This document shows, piece by piece, positions 5,145 to 5,757 of a stretch of DNA of 5,757 nt. Numbering within the stretch: the first letter of the stretch is position 1; each line of letters starts with the position of its first letter. Source of the stretch: an uncultured Hyphomicrobiales bacterium (GTDB lineage Bacteria; Pseudomonadota; Alphaproteobacteria; Rhizobiales; Beijerinckiaceae); assembly GCA_903918155.1 (NCBI GenBank), contig CAIXDD010000331.1, forward strand, positions 1 to 5,757, written 5' to 3'. The notes below the pieces were generated by a model. It had not been told where the DNA came from. It did not search any database and saw only the letters and a program-made list of their open reading frames with translations. The position numbers were made by a program, and so were the translations under genes.

Positions 5145-5757
5145 AATGCCCGCGACGCGCCGCGCGGCCCTGCAATTCAAGATCCATCAGAGCGGCCAGA
5201 ACGTCGGCGGCGCCCGCGCCGCAGGCGCGCACGAGATCGTCCAGACTGACCGGCGAGGGCCCGAGCATCAGCGCGATGCGCTCGGCCAGCGGCTCCTGCG
5301 CGCAGGCCGGGCCGCGCGGCGCCGCCGCCTCGAAAGAGCCGCCCGCGAAAGATCCGCCCGCCAAAGAACCGTAAGGCGCGTCCAGCGGGGGCGCGGGCGC
5401 CTCGTCGAATTCCTGCCCCGCGTCGCTGAGCGGGGGATCGGGATCGCCGAACAGATCGGTCTCGTCCCAAAGCCTTTGCGCGCGCTCGAAACTCGCCTCC
5501 TCCTCGAACAGGCGCGGCGCGGGATCGAGCCCGCCCATGCGCAGCGGCGCCAGAGCCTCGATCACGTCGCGCCCGGACGTGCACAGCGTCGCGCCCTGCC
5601 GCAGCAGATCATTCGCGCCTTCCGCGCGCGGATCGAGCGGAGAGCCCGGCACGGCGAAAACCTCCCTGCCCTGTTCATTGGCGAACCGCGCGGTGATGAG
5701 CGAGCCCGAGCGCAGCGCCGCCTCCACCACGACGATACCCATGGAGAGGCCGGAGAC
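5128..5757 (-). CDS. dprA: DNA processing protein DprA (3' part; 5' end outside the window)
   Basis: The C-terminal 209 residues of DprA, open at the right edge. DprA binds incoming single-stranded DNA and loads RecA during natural transformation, and the gene is also kept in many bacteria not known to be transformable. The Rossmann-like core is plain: VSGLSMGIVVVEAA at the edge, SGSLITARFANEQGREVFAV (17-36 of the visible part), VPGSPLDPRAEGANDLLRQGA (36-56), with the conserved G-N and final G-A. An acidic, low-complexity linker follows (about 75-150), with a short AGGSF-type repeat. The end (about 155-205: ERIALMLGPSPVSLDDLVRA then LMDLELQGRAARRGHFV) matches the winged-helix domain of longer DprA proteins. 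The stop is TGA at 5130..5128. The gene converges on the small acidic protein gene. Confidence 0.95.
   Translation of the reverse strand, partial: VSGLSMGIVVVEAALRSGSLITARFANEQGREVFAVPGSPLDPRAEGANDLLRQGATLCTSGRDVIEALAPLRMGGLDPAPRLFEEEASFERAQRLWDETDLFGDPDPPLSDAGQEFDEAPAPPLDAPYGSLAGGSFAGGSFEAAAPRGPACAQEPLAERIALMLGPSPVSLDDLVRACGAGAADVLAALMDLELQGRAARRGHFVTRS
5332..5376. repeat. 15-bp tandem repeat in the dprA linker
   Basis: Units at 5332-5346 and 5347-5361 differ at one base; a third, diverged unit occupies 5362-5376. They encode the repeated SLAGG/SFAGG pentapeptides of the flexible linker between the DprA core and its winged-helix domain. The unit length is a multiple of three, so the frame is preserved. 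Confidence 0.85.

Overview
GC-rich chromosomal DNA, almost certainly from an alphaproteobacterium. The gatC-gatA pair, the ruvX and dprA neighbours and the wording of the proteins fit Hyphomicrobiales; a methylotroph or methanotroph relative is possible but not shown. No mobile element, phage gene, tRNA, rRNA or CRISPR array is visible. Most of the window is core housekeeping sequence, and I do not see a convincing new multi-gene system.

Layout, left to right. The minus strand carries gatC, gatA and egtB, read from about 3304 down to 15. The first codons of a further gene overlap the egtB stop at the left edge; egtD is a guess for it. gatC and gatA encode two subunits of the tRNA-dependent amidotransferase. 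egtB encodes the iron-dependent sulfoxide synthase of ergothioneine synthesis. The gap between gatA and egtB (1296-1440) holds a five-unit 12-bp tandem repeat. ruvX (pre-16S rRNA nuclease family) diverges from gatC across a 113-bp gap with a plausible extended -10 promoter for gatC.

ruvX then meets, tail to tail, an unrecognised minus-strand gene (3929-4522). Its product looks exported, is rich in Tyr, Arg and His, and ends in 9-residue repeats. This gene diverges from a small acidic protein gene (4759-5091) across a 236-bp gap dense in repeats: two perfect 27-bp direct repeats that can each form a hairpin, two sets of short direct repeats, and a 16-bp perfect palindrome. The window ends in the 3' part of dprA (minus strand), the DNA-uptake and recombination mediator.

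The genes do not form one pathway: translation fidelity (GatCA), ribosome maturation (RuvX), thiol antioxidant synthesis (EgtB) and recombination (DprA) simply lie together. The most unusual sequence is the accessory pair 3929-4522 / 4759-5091 with its repeat-rich divergent region, and a window-wide habit of short tandem duplications in gaps and in low-constraint protein tails.
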